This document shows, piece after piece, positions 42,607 through 50,478 of a DNA stretch of 64,000 nt. The first letter of the stretch is position 1. Every line of letters starts with the position of its first letter. The stretch spans positions 2,976,001-3,040,000 of the forward strand of contig NZ_CP180351.1 of the NCBI RefSeq assembly GCF_048006345.1, in the 5' to 3' direction. The DNA is from Marivita sp030148515. Its GTDB lineage: Bacteria; Pseudomonadota; Alphaproteobacteria; Rhodobacterales; Rhodobacteraceae. Both the position numbers and the translations under genes were made by a program. The notes beneath the pieces were generated by a model. It was not told the DNA's origin, searched no databases, and worked only from the letters and a program-made list of their open reading frames with translations.

Positions 42607-43665
42607 ATGCGGAAAAAGAAATTTGGGAAGATATTGACGCCTGTTGTCGCGGTCTTCGTGACCTGCGCGCCTTTCGGAGCCGTTGCTCAAACTCTGTCTG
42701 ACGCGTGTGCTGCCCGCCTCACGGAAACGCCCATTACGATCGTCGTTCCTAATGAGGCGGGTGGAGGGTATGACATCTACGCACGCGCGTTCGCTTCTGC
42801 TCTTGAAGACATTTTTGGTGGAGACGTTCGCGTCTCCAATATGCCAGCGGCGGGCGGACGTCTTGCCTACACCGAAGTGGTCCAGCAAGATCAGCAAGAG
42901 ATTGTTCTCTTGATCGAAAACATTGGCGACCTCATAACCACGGCCGACACCGATGACGCGCTTGGGTTCAATAGCGATGCGTTTGCTGCGTTGGGCATAC
43001 TTGTCTCCGAGCCGTCGGTTTGGCTGGGTAGACCTGATATCGACCTATCTGATCCATCCCTGGAAAAGATTGTTGTCGGGGCAAATTCCGTGAGTTCGAC
43101 TTTGATTGAGGCAGGTCTGGTTGGACGGGCTTTGGGACTGAATATGCGCGCTGTTGCCGGTTATGATGGATCATCCGAGACGACAGCGGCTGTGCTGCGC
43201 AACGAAACGGACATTGCAGTATTGACTGTCACTACGGCGCTGCGGCGATCGGAAGGGAATGATCTGAAGGTCCTTTTGCTCCTTCAAGACAAAGCACATC
43301 CAGATGCGCCCGAGGCCTTTGTTTTCGGTGGCGCGGGCGGGCTTGTTGAGGCCCGCGCGGCGGGATTGTCTAATGATGAACGCGCGGCACGACGCAGAAT
43401 GGCCGAAACAGCAATCTCGCTTGCCGTGACGCACAGGGCGGTGCTTACAGGTGCGCATCTCGATGACGCAGAAAAACAATGCCTCCGATCTGCAACAGAT
43501 ATCGTCCTGCAGGGAGCCGACCTGGCGAAGACCTCGGAGGAACAAGGCCGACCCATTGATCCCATTCTTTCGGAACCGACCGCTGAGATCTATGCCGCAG
43601 TCCAGCGGTCGCAAGCCGAAGTAATCGATCAGTTGGAGGCACTTGAGGCAGAGTTGGTGGAGTAA
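42607..43665 (+). CDS. TctC/Bug-type solute-binding protein 1
   Basis: A 352-residue periplasmic receptor with a signal peptide (MRKKKFGKILTPVVAVFVTC...VAQ). The mature part begins with the family motif ITIVVPNEAGGGYDIYARAF (about 46-65), equivalent to the VPxxAGGGxDxxAR carboxylate-binding loop, followed by NMPAAGGRLAYTEV. It should bind a carboxylated substrate for the TctA-TctB permease. A GGGTGGGAAG sequence precedes the ATG. It is followed after 6 bp by a second receptor of the same family. It differs from most Bug proteins in the acidic, Ala-rich C-terminal helix. Confidence 0.85.
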   Translation: MRKKKFGKILTPVVAVFVTCAPFGAVAQTLSDACAARLTETPITIVVPNEAGGGYDIYARAFASALEDIFGGDVRVSNMPAAGGRLAYTEVVQQDQQEIVLLIENIGDLITTADTDDALGFNSDAFAALGILVSEPSVWLGRPDIDLSDPSLEKIVVGANSVSSTLIEAGLVGRALGLNMRAVAGYDGSSETTAAVLRNETDIAVLTVTTALRRSEGNDLKVLLLLQDKAHPDAPEAFVFGGAGGLVEARAAGLSNDERAARRRMAETAISLAVTHRAVLTGAHLDDAEKQCLRSATDIVLQGADLAKTSEEQGRPIDPILSEPTAEIYAAVQRSQAEVIDQLEALEAELVE

Positions 43666-43671
43666 CCGATC

Positions 43672-44754
43672 ATGCTGTTGCCAAGATTATTGACGGTTTG
43701 GTTTTCGTTAGCGCTACTTTGTTGGGCGATTTCGCTGTTCGTGGTGATGGGCTTGTCAAATCAAGCCAGCGCTCAATTCCACTCAACGTCTTGCCAGAAG
43801 GTTTTGGATGATCGAACGGTCGGAATGATCGTTCCAAATCAAGCAGGCGGCGGCTATGATACTTATGGACGGGCAGTCGCAAAACATCTGGGCGAAGTTA
43901 TCGGGATGCGCATCCCGGTTAGCAATGTGCCGAGCGGCGGTGGGCTGTTGGCCATGAGCCAAGTCGCCGGGCAAACAGAGGATGAAATCCTGCTTTACAC
44001 CGACGGCGTCGAAGAAGTTTTGAGCACGACAGACGCCACGGATTTATTACAGTTTGGTAGTGACGCGTTCGAAATCCTCGGCATCGTCTATACCGAGCCC
44101 GAGGCATGGCTCGCGCAAGCAGGGCTGGACCTGAGGCAACCTGCCTTGACGGAACTGGTATTCTCGACATCTTCCATTGACTCCAATTTCGTACCCTTGG
44201 TGATTGCCGCGAAGGCGCTGGGGTTTTCGTTTGAGGTCGTGGCCGGATACGGCGGATCTGGAGAAGCCATCGCGGCAGTGCTGCGGGGCGAAACCGACCT
44301 CACCACCGCGTCCCTGACGTCAACGCTGCGCGGTGCCGCAAACGGTGACTTAGAACTCGTCATGGTCGTGTCAGACTACCCGTCGTCAAAGGCTGCAAAC
44401 GTGCCGCCGATGTTTGGGCCCGGTTCCATTTTCGAGGCCCGCTCAGCTTCTTGGACAGATGCCGAACGAAAAGAGCGAGAGGCTCTGGCTCAAATCGTTT
44501 TGACCCTTGGGACGACGCGAAGGGCGATATTTACCGCAAGTAGTGTTGATGCGGAAATCCTCACCTGTTTGCGGGCCGCCTTGGATACCGTTCTTGCTTC
44601 AGAGGCGTTTGTCGCTGATCTTGAAGCGCAAGGGCGGAGCGTCGAACCCGTTTTGTCTCCGACTGCGCAGGAACTGTTTTCGCGCATGCGCAATGCTTTT
44701 GAACAACATGCCGGCGAAGTTTCACGCATGCGCCAAGAGTTCGAGTCCAATTGA
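43672..44754 (+). CDS. TctC/Bug-type solute-binding protein 2
   Basis: A 360-residue paralogue of the preceding receptor with a signal-anchor-like N-terminus (LTVWFSLALLCWAISLFVVM, then SNQASAQ). It keeps VGMIVPNQAGGGYDTYGRAV and VSNVPSGGGLLAM. The two receptors share the layout and motifs such as AVAGYDGSSET / VVAGYGGSGEA, but are clearly diverged, so they probably recognise related but different ligands or work together. Its stop overlaps the permease start (ATGA), indicating coupling. Confidence 0.85.
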   Translation: MLLPRLLTVWFSLALLCWAISLFVVMGLSNQASAQFHSTSCQKVLDDRTVGMIVPNQAGGGYDTYGRAVAKHLGEVIGMRIPVSNVPSGGGLLAMSQVAGQTEDEILLYTDGVEEVLSTTDATDLLQFGSDAFEILGIVYTEPEAWLAQAGLDLRQPALTELVFSTSSIDSNFVPLVIAAKALGFSFEVVAGYGGSGEAIAAVLRGETDLTTASLTSTLRGAANGDLELVMVVSDYPSSKAANVPPMFGPGSIFEARSASWTDAERKEREALAQIVLTLGTTRRAIFTASSVDAEILTCLRAALDTVLASEAFVADLEAQGRSVEPVLSPTAQELFSRMRNAFEQHAGEVSRMRQEFESN

Positions 44755-46712
44755 TGCAGGACTATCTGGCGGCAATCGCAATCGGTCTGACCAATGTCCT
44801 GAGTTTTCCAAACATCCTGATCCCTGTCGCCGGAACACTGATCGCGATGATTGGCTCCTTTCTTCCAGGGATCGGCAATGCAAGTCTTTCAGCTATTGTC
44901 TTGGTCGCCACGCTCAGCTGGGATCCGGTATCTGTTCTGTTGATGTTTGGCGCCCTGACCGGCGGCGCGACTTTCATGGGCTCGATCACCGCAATACTGT
45001 TCAACGTACCGGGAAACGCATCAAGCGCGGCTGTCCTTTTGGACGGTCACCCGATGGCGAGAAACGGCGAGGCGAGAACGGCAATCGCCTGCGCTGCAAC
45101 AGCGTCGGCCATCGGATCGCTTTTCGGAGTGGTGGTCTTGCTTGCCATCTTACCCGTGGTTCAGCCACTCTTGCTGGAATTCGGTCCACTTGAACGTCTG
45201 TTGTTAGGTGTCTGGGGGTTATCAACGATCATTGCGATCCCCAACTCCTCGTCGAGTCGGGCCTTGGCGGTCACGCTTCTCGGTCTGCTTTGCGCCATGA
45301 TCGGGTCCGATCCTGGTACTGGCTTGCCACGCTGGACATTCGGAAATCTTCAGCTTTTTGACGGATTTGGCACGGTTGCGGTGCTATTGGGTTTCTTTAC
45401 ACTCTCCGAGATAATTGGGTGGAGGCAGAGTTACAGAATTTCGGCGGAGGGAACCGATCCGTCCGCTGGTTCCGTCAGGCGAGGGATCGCAGCTGTTTTG
45501 ACTCGTCCGTTGCTTACTGCACGCTCGTCGTTGATCGGCACGTTCATCGGCGTCATTCCCGGCGTCGGTGGGACAGTCGCGAGTTTCGTGGCCTACGGTC
45601 AGGCCGTGCAATGGTCCGACAATCCGGAACGTTTCGGGACTGGCGATATCAGAGGGGTCATCGCCCCCGAAGCTGCCGTGGACAGCAAGGATGGCGGGTC
45701 GCTATTGCCTGTTCTTGCCTTCGGTCTTCCCGGGAGCGAAGGGGGCGTTATCCTCGTCACGGTCCTCGCGATCCACGGCCTTGTTCCTGGCACGCCAATG
45801 CTGACTGACGACCTGCCTCTGTCCCTGACCCTGATCCTAGCCTTGCTGATGTCAAACCTGTTGACGTCCATCGTTGGAGTGACACTTGCGCCTTGGCTCG
45901 CGCGACTGACCCGGCTCCGGATTGACAAAATCGCCTTGCCAGCCCTGATTGCGAGCCTTGTGACCATTCTACAGCTCAACGGACTGTTGGTTGACCTCTA
46001 TGTCGCGGTCGGTTTCGGTCTGTTGGGGTATATCCTTCGACGCCTTGACTGGCCAAGGGTGCCGTTCATCATCGCTTTCATTCTAGGCAGCTTCATCGAA
46101 ATCAACTTCGCTCTGACGTTGCGCCTTGCCGAAGTTGGAAGAGTCTCCTTCTGGGATCAACCCGCGGCCATGACAATCAGTGCCCTTATCTTGATCTCGT
46201 TTGGTTGGATGCTTTGGGGCCGCAAAGCGAGCCAACAGGCGCGGTTTTCAGCGAAAGGAGCCGCCGATGCCGCGCTGGCTTTGGGATTGGCGGTGTTTGC
46301 GTTGCTTCTGGCCTATACAGCCATTCAAGGCGATGGCAGTTACAGCTCCTATGCACAAACCTTGGCATGGACCACGACACTTGTATGTTCTGGCATCGCC
46401 ATGGGGTCGATCATCCAGCGACGCTGGTCTTTCACCGGAGAGGTTTTTGCAGGCGGGCGTGGGATCCCTTTTGCGCTTGTGGCAGCTGTTCCGTTTACTA
46501 CCTTTTTCGTCGGCGTTCCGGCTGCGATGGCCCTGTTGACCTTTGTCTGGCTGGTTTTCGTGCCGCGAGAGGCGGCGTGGCGACGTCGCTCAGTTGTTGG
46601 CCTGTCGATCTTTGTCTTTGGTATTGTTTATTTCGCAGTCGAACTCCTTGCCCGACTTCGTCTGCCGGACCCGTTCATTGTAACACTGTTCGAGCGCAAT
46701 TTTTCTTTCTAG
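44751..46712 (+). CDS. Fused TctA-TctB tripartite tricarboxylate transporter permease
   Basis: A 653-residue membrane protein. Residues about 1-480 form the large TctA permease: GIGNASLSAIVLVATLSWDP, GGATFMGSITAILFNVPGNASS, and the second-half GVIPGVGGTVASFVAYG, VLAFGLPGSEGGVILV, VPFIIAFILG. Residues about 490-645 have four further helices that match the small TctB subunit, normally a separate protein. The fusion would guarantee a 1:1 ratio of subunits. With the two upstream receptors it forms a secondary importer for a tricarboxylate-like or other carboxylate substrate. It converges with the methyltransferase (4-base overlap of stops). Confidence 0.87.
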   Translation: MMQDYLAAIAIGLTNVLSFPNILIPVAGTLIAMIGSFLPGIGNASLSAIVLVATLSWDPVSVLLMFGALTGGATFMGSITAILFNVPGNASSAAVLLDGHPMARNGEARTAIACAATASAIGSLFGVVVLLAILPVVQPLLLEFGPLERLLLGVWGLSTIIAIPNSSSSRALAVTLLGLLCAMIGSDPGTGLPRWTFGNLQLFDGFGTVAVLLGFFTLSEIIGWRQSYRISAEGTDPSAGSVRRGIAAVLTRPLLTARSSLIGTFIGVIPGVGGTVASFVAYGQAVQWSDNPERFGTGDIRGVIAPEAAVDSKDGGSLLPVLAFGLPGSEGGVILVTVLAIHGLVPGTPMLTDDLPLSLTLILALLMSNLLTSIVGVTLAPWLARLTRLRIDKIALPALIASLVTILQLNGLLVDLYVAVGFGLLGYILRRLDWPRVPFIIAFILGSFIEINFALTLRLAEVGRVSFWDQPAAMTISALILISFGWMLWGRKASQQARFSAKGAADAALALGLAVFALLLAYTAIQGDGSYSSYAQTLAWTTTLVCSGIAMGSIIQRRWSFTGEVFAGGRGIPFALVAAVPFTTFFVGVPAAMALLTFVWLVFVPREAAWRRRSVVGLSIFVFGIVYFAVELLARLRLPDPFIVTLFERNFSF

Positions 46713-47551
46713 GGCCGCCGTTCAGCGACGATATAAGCGTGTTTGCGTGTCTTGTTGATCCCCGGCTGCGTCCTCGGCGAGGCGCGACCTGTGTCCCCGC
46801 TGTAGTTCAAGGAAACAAGATTGAGGTGTGCCGCGTCCAGATGCGAGCGAAAGACAGCTTCGGGATACGGACCTTTTGTCAAATCGGCTGACCAGTAGGC
46901 CTGCGCCGCATCTAACAACGTCGCTACGAGATCCTTGTCCATGCCCTTGTCGAACAACTTTTTTTCGAGCCCAGCACGCAGAGCAGAGGTTTCATCGGCC
47001 GAACGTGGCGGCCTCACGTCCGACAGGAATTCGATCGACAGGAGTCGCCCTCCGGGCCGCAGCGATCTGGCGGCCGACTTCAATATCGCGGCCCGGTCGG
47101 GTTCAGAATTGAAGCCCATTACGTTGTGGGTGACGACCGCATCCATGCTGTCGGCGGCCATATCGTCCAGTGTTCCGTGCCGCGTCTGGATGTCCAGTCC
47201 AGAGATTTCCGCAAATCGGCGATTGAGTGTTAGAGGTGTCCGGCATCGGTCCACGAGAAGGATCGAAGGCGACGCCCCGGATTGCGCCGCTGCTGCCGCA
47301 ATGAGCGCGGCAAGGCCAGTATCCGCCGCTCCGGCCAACACGACATTCACACAGCCTTTGGTGTCCTTGAGCTCGGCAAGGTTTTCGGCGAAAAAATTCA
47401 ATCCGCGTGGCAGCCGACCATCAAGATCAAGGAGGCGAACCATGCTCCAGAAGCGGTGATAATCCTTGCATCCCACGTCGGTATTGCAAAGGGCTTCCGC
47501 GTTTTCGAATGCGAACCAAGCCAGTTCGGAAAGAGGTTCAGTATTCGACAT
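46709..47551 (-). CDS. SAM-dependent class I methyltransferase
   Basis: A 280-residue Rossmann-fold methyltransferase. Motif I is degenerate (VVLAGAADTG, about 68-77). ILLVDRC supplies the acidic post-I residue, GTLDDM and DAVVTHNVMGF correspond to motifs II-IV, and SLRPGGRLLSIEF is motif V. The N-terminal 60 residues are helical. The methyl acceptor is unknown. It faces the transporter genes tail to tail and the spacing suggests it belongs to the same accessory module, but no direct evidence links them. Confidence 0.75.
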   Translation of the reverse strand: MSNTEPLSELAWFAFENAEALCNTDVGCKDYHRFWSMVRLLDLDGRLPRGLNFFAENLAELKDTKGCVNVVLAGAADTGLAALIAAAAAQSGASPSILLVDRCRTPLTLNRRFAEISGLDIQTRHGTLDDMAADSMDAVVTHNVMGFNSEPDRAAILKSAARSLRPGGRLLSIEFLSDVRPPRSADETSALRAGLEKKLFDKGMDKDLVATLLDAAQAYWSADLTKGPYPEAVFRSHLDAAHLNLVSLNYSGDTGRASPRTQPGINKTRKHAYIVAERRP

Positions 47552-47849
47552 ACGACAGCACCATATTGGCCTTATCAGCCCCCTATGACTGACTAGTGCG
47601 ACTGTTAAAGCATGTTCGGCCTTTGGTCCATGTGGCGATGGCTTGCGGGTCTATGAATGCCCATAGTTCGTCATCTTCCCAACCGAAATCACGTCGCGAG
47701 CTGCTTCATCACCTTCAAGTGCGCATCAGCCCATGTGACACGTTTTTAACGGAGTCGTGTCGACCAATAAGTGATCGGCAACTGCCCGTCGCAAAGAGCA
47801 TAACTCCGGCTGTTGCTACCGCGCCCAGGCGGGCTCCGACCCGGAACAG
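47552..47849. other. Intergenic stretch between methyltransferase and IS remnant
   Basis: About 300 bp, no recognisable gene in any frame. It probably contains the promoter of the leftward methyltransferase gene and the decayed body of the IS3 relative, whose readable part begins near 47850. Confidence 0.4.
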
Positions 47850-48189
47850 TTTTTTAGATGTCGCGCGCGTCGGTTGCCGAGGTCAGATCGCGCTTGAGCC
47901 GACAGTTTTCAACTCCGTGGACGATGCTTTGCGCTTTGGACGCAGTTTCTTCGAATAGTTACATCCACTTGCACAGAGAATGCGTGCTGACGCCCAAACG
48001 CTGGGATACCTCCCGTACCTGATACCCGCGCACCGTGATCCCCCCTCGGGACATTGCTGCGCAATGCCTTGCGTAGCCGTGGATGCACCGCGTCCCGCTT
48101 GAACTCGTCGCTGTAATTGCTTGTCCCCATGTCGGCCTCTTCGCCTAAATGTTAAGGGGCCAAGCGTCCGCAAATCTAGGGGTACCTCA
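47850..48189 (-). mobile_element. Decayed relative of the outer IS3 element
   Basis: On the minus strand, orfA starts MGTSNYSDEFKRDAVH at 48130, then has an insertion of about 45 bp, then TVRGYQVREVSQRLGVSTHS. It has stops in the KW(V)KLFEE stretch and near the end of the coiled coil (RDI*K). The right end CTAGGGGTACCTCA (48176-48189) differs in one base from the outer IS3 end at 36792. Only the orfA end survives. It is in the same orientation as the outer IS3. Confidence 0.85.
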
Positions 48190-48245
48190 GCATGCCTCTT
48201 CGCTCACTGGCGCGCGTAAAAGGGAACTTCCTCCGAAGTCGCAGC

Positions 48246-49250
48246 CTAGTCGCGAGATTCGAGAATCGTGGCAACTTCGATCTGTTCGATCTCGTCACTC
48301 TGCTTGACGAATAGGCCAAACAGGATCTCCAGCATGCGCTTCACGTCCTGCTTGACCATCACAATATTGTCGATGGTTCGGGCGGCAAAGGGATCCCAGT
48401 CAAAGCATCCTAGGATAGGAACCCCTGCCCCCTCGGCTCTGAGTTTCTCGATCTCCGGCAGGATGCCCTCCAGCGAAATCGTCGAGTTGACGAAGAGCAG
48501 GTCGGGCGAACCGTGGTGGCTCTGCTGCCAAAGGCGATAGGCCGAACCGGCCTTCTCTGCAGCGTAGCCACAGGGAAGGATGTTTCCATCGCGAATGGTA
48601 ATGTCGGCCTCGCCGAGTGCCTGTCTGAAGCCGCGAATACGTTCTCTCGTGTTGTGGTCCGATTGCCGACCACCGATAAAGACCGCTTCCGGCATGTCTT
48701 TCCCGCATTGGATCAGCAGTTTCCGGGTCAAGTCCAGAGCGCCGTGGAAATTTTCAGATATGACCGAACTCGCCTTGGAGCCCGGCAGGTCGAGGTTCAA
48801 TGTCGGGACCCCGGCTGCGGCGCAAAGGTCGTGGATGCGGTCCGGGTCCGTCGCACCGGTGCAAACCAACAGTTCCACCTGGTAGCCCAGCATCGCACGC
48901 GCGGCAGCGACCTCAAGCTCAGGATCGCGCCGCGTGCAGGTGACGATCGGGAAATACCCTGCATCACGGGCGTGGGCTTCGAACCCCTGCGCGATCGAGC
49001 TGAAATAGCGGTTGTCATACATCGGGACGATCATGCCGATGATCCCGGATTTCTCGCGGCTCAATGCCCTGGCTTGCATATTCAGCGCAAAACCGTGTTC
49101 CTCGGCCAATTCCAGAACACGGGTCGCGAGCGCCTCGCTGATTCTGCGTTTCTTCCAGTTGCCATTGATGACCGCGCTCACCGTGCTGGCCGACGTTCCC
49201 GCCAACTGCGCCAAGTCATAGATCGTTGTTTTCTTTGGGCTATCCGGCAT
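48246..49250 (-). CDS. LacI family transcriptional regulator
   Basis: A 334-residue regulator. The N-terminal LacI HTH (TIYDLAQLAGTSASTVSAVING, about 9-30) and hinge helix (LNMQARALSREKSGIIG) precede a ribose-binding-protein-like sensor domain (about 70-330). It is divergent from a ribose-type ABC operon, with two matching palindromes in the 140-bp gap, so it probably represses that operon and itself until the transported sugar is present. The ligand is likely the sugar substrate or its phosphate. Confidence 0.92.
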   Translation of the reverse strand: MPDSPKKTTIYDLAQLAGTSASTVSAVINGNWKKRRISEALATRVLELAEEHGFALNMQARALSREKSGIIGMIVPMYDNRYFSSIAQGFEAHARDAGYFPIVTCTRRDPELEVAAARAMLGYQVELLVCTGATDPDRIHDLCAAAGVPTLNLDLPGSKASSVISENFHGALDLTRKLLIQCGKDMPEAVFIGGRQSDHNTRERIRGFRQALGEADITIRDGNILPCGYAAEKAGSAYRLWQQSHHGSPDLLFVNSTISLEGILPEIEKLRAEGAGVPILGCFDWDPFAARTIDNIVMVKQDVKRMLEILFGLFVKQSDEIEQIEVATILESRD

Positions 49251-49294
49251 TCGGTGCGTTCTTGGTGATTTTTGCTCTCAGCCCATCTTGACGA

Positions 49295-49312
49295 TGCGCA
49301 ACCGATTGTGCA
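49295..49312. promoter_or_regulatory. LacI-type operator O1
   Basis: TGCGCAACCGATTGTGCA, a near-perfect palindrome with a central CG, as usual for LacI-family sites. It is 45 bp from the LacI start. It shares its half-site with O2. Confidence 0.75.
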
Positions 49313-49317
49313 ATCCA

Positions 49318-49335
49318 TGCACAACCGGTTGCGCA
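49318..49335. promoter_or_regulatory. LacI-type operator O2
   Basis: TGCACAACCGGTTGCGCA, a palindrome with one mismatched pair. Its centre is 23 bp from that of O1 (about two helical turns). It lies 56 bp before the binding-protein start, where it could block the promoter. Confidence 0.78.
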
Positions 49336-49390
49336 AAAATTTGTGCACCCATAATCGCCCGGGAGGACGGGCATACCCAGGGAGGAAGCC

Positions 49391-50371
49391 ATGAAAGGCA
49401 TTTCTAGGATTCTGAGCGGCGCAGCGGCGGCCGCACTGCTGACGGCGGGAGCCGCCGCAGCAGAAACCACCATCGGCGTTGTCGTGAAGATCGGCGGTAT
49501 TCCGTGGTTCAACGCGATGGAGCAGGGCATCCTGCAACAGGCCGAACAGCTTGGCGTTGAGGCATTCATGGTCGGACCAACCAGCGATGACCCGGCCTTG
49601 CAGGTGCGCGCCATCGAAGACCTGATCGCCCGCGGCGTTGACGTGATCGGTGTTGTCCCCAATGACGCGACCGTGCTGGAGCCGGTGTTGGAACGTGCCC
49701 GCGCCCAAGGCATCAAGGTCATCACTCATGAATCGCCGGACACCATCAACAACGACTACAACTTCGAGATGGTCTCGTCCGACGATTTGGGCATCGCGCA
49801 TGCCGAACTCTTTGCCGAAGCGACTGGCTGTGAAGGAGGCTATGCCGTTTATGTCGGAGGGTTGACCGTTCCGGCGCATAACGCATGGGCGGATGCCGCA
49901 GTCGCGTGGCTGGCCAAGAATTGCCCCAACATGACTCAGGTCGCCGACCGTTTCGGCGTGGCCGAGAGTGTCGATGACAGCCGCAACACGACACTCGACC
50001 TGATCCGCGCCAATCCGGACCTCGCAGGCATCCTCGCCTTCGGCAGCCAAGGTCCCATCGGTGCCGCCCGCGCAGTCGAGGAACGCGGTCTGTCTGGTGA
50101 AATTGCCGTGGTCGGTCTGTTCTCGGCCGGTCAGGGACAGAAGCTGGTGCATGACGGCGCGATCACCGGCGGGTTCGTCTGGAGTCCGCTTGAAGCAGGC
50201 AAGGTGTTTGTCGAACTTGGCAACATGCTGGTCGAAGGTGGCACCGTTTCCGATGGTGACGACCTGCCGCTGCTTGGCACGGTCACGCTTGATGGTAACA
50301 ACATCTTCGCCAACAAGCCGCTGGCGTTGAACACCGAGACCATCGACGGCCTGGCCGATATGGGCCTGTGA
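49391..50371 (+). CDS. Ribose-type sugar ABC transporter binding protein
   Basis: A 326-residue periplasmic receptor with a signal peptide (MKGISRILSGAAAAALLTAGAAAA). The mature start TTIGVVVKIGGIPWFNAMEQG is typical of the RbsB/LsrB/rhamnose group, followed by IEDLIARGVDVIGVVPNDA and the C-terminal hinge VVGLFSAGQGQKLVHDG. Strong ribosome binding site (GGGAGGAAG). It feeds the ATPase and two permeases downstream. The FGGY pentulose kinase in the operon suggests a pentulose or pentitol such as ribulose or ribitol, which is an inference. Confidence 0.9.
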   Translation: MKGISRILSGAAAAALLTAGAAAAETTIGVVVKIGGIPWFNAMEQGILQQAEQLGVEAFMVGPTSDDPALQVRAIEDLIARGVDVIGVVPNDATVLEPVLERARAQGIKVITHESPDTINNDYNFEMVSSDDLGIAHAELFAEATGCEGGYAVYVGGLTVPAHNAWADAAVAWLAKNCPNMTQVADRFGVAESVDDSRNTTLDLIRANPDLAGILAFGSQGPIGAARAVEERGLSGEIAVVGLFSAGQGQKLVHDGAITGGFVWSPLEAGKVFVELGNMLVEGGTVSDGDDLPLLGTVTLDGNNIFANKPLALNTETIDGLADMGL

Positions 50372-50444
50372 TCCGAACGCCTTTCTGGGGTGTGGCTGGC
50401 TGGTCTGGTCGTACCCCAATTTTTTCGAAACTACGCTAGAATTG

Positions 50445-50468
50445 CGCCAGATGCCTTTTCATCTGGCG
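50445..50468 (+). other. Intercistronic stem-loop before the ATPase gene
   Basis: CGCCAGATG-CCTTTT-CATCTGGCG, a perfect 9-bp stem just before the ATPase start. Such a hairpin can protect the upstream binding-protein mRNA and lower downstream expression. A similar one is at 58792 in the second operon. Confidence 0.6.
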
Positions 50469-50478
50469 AAGGGTCGTC

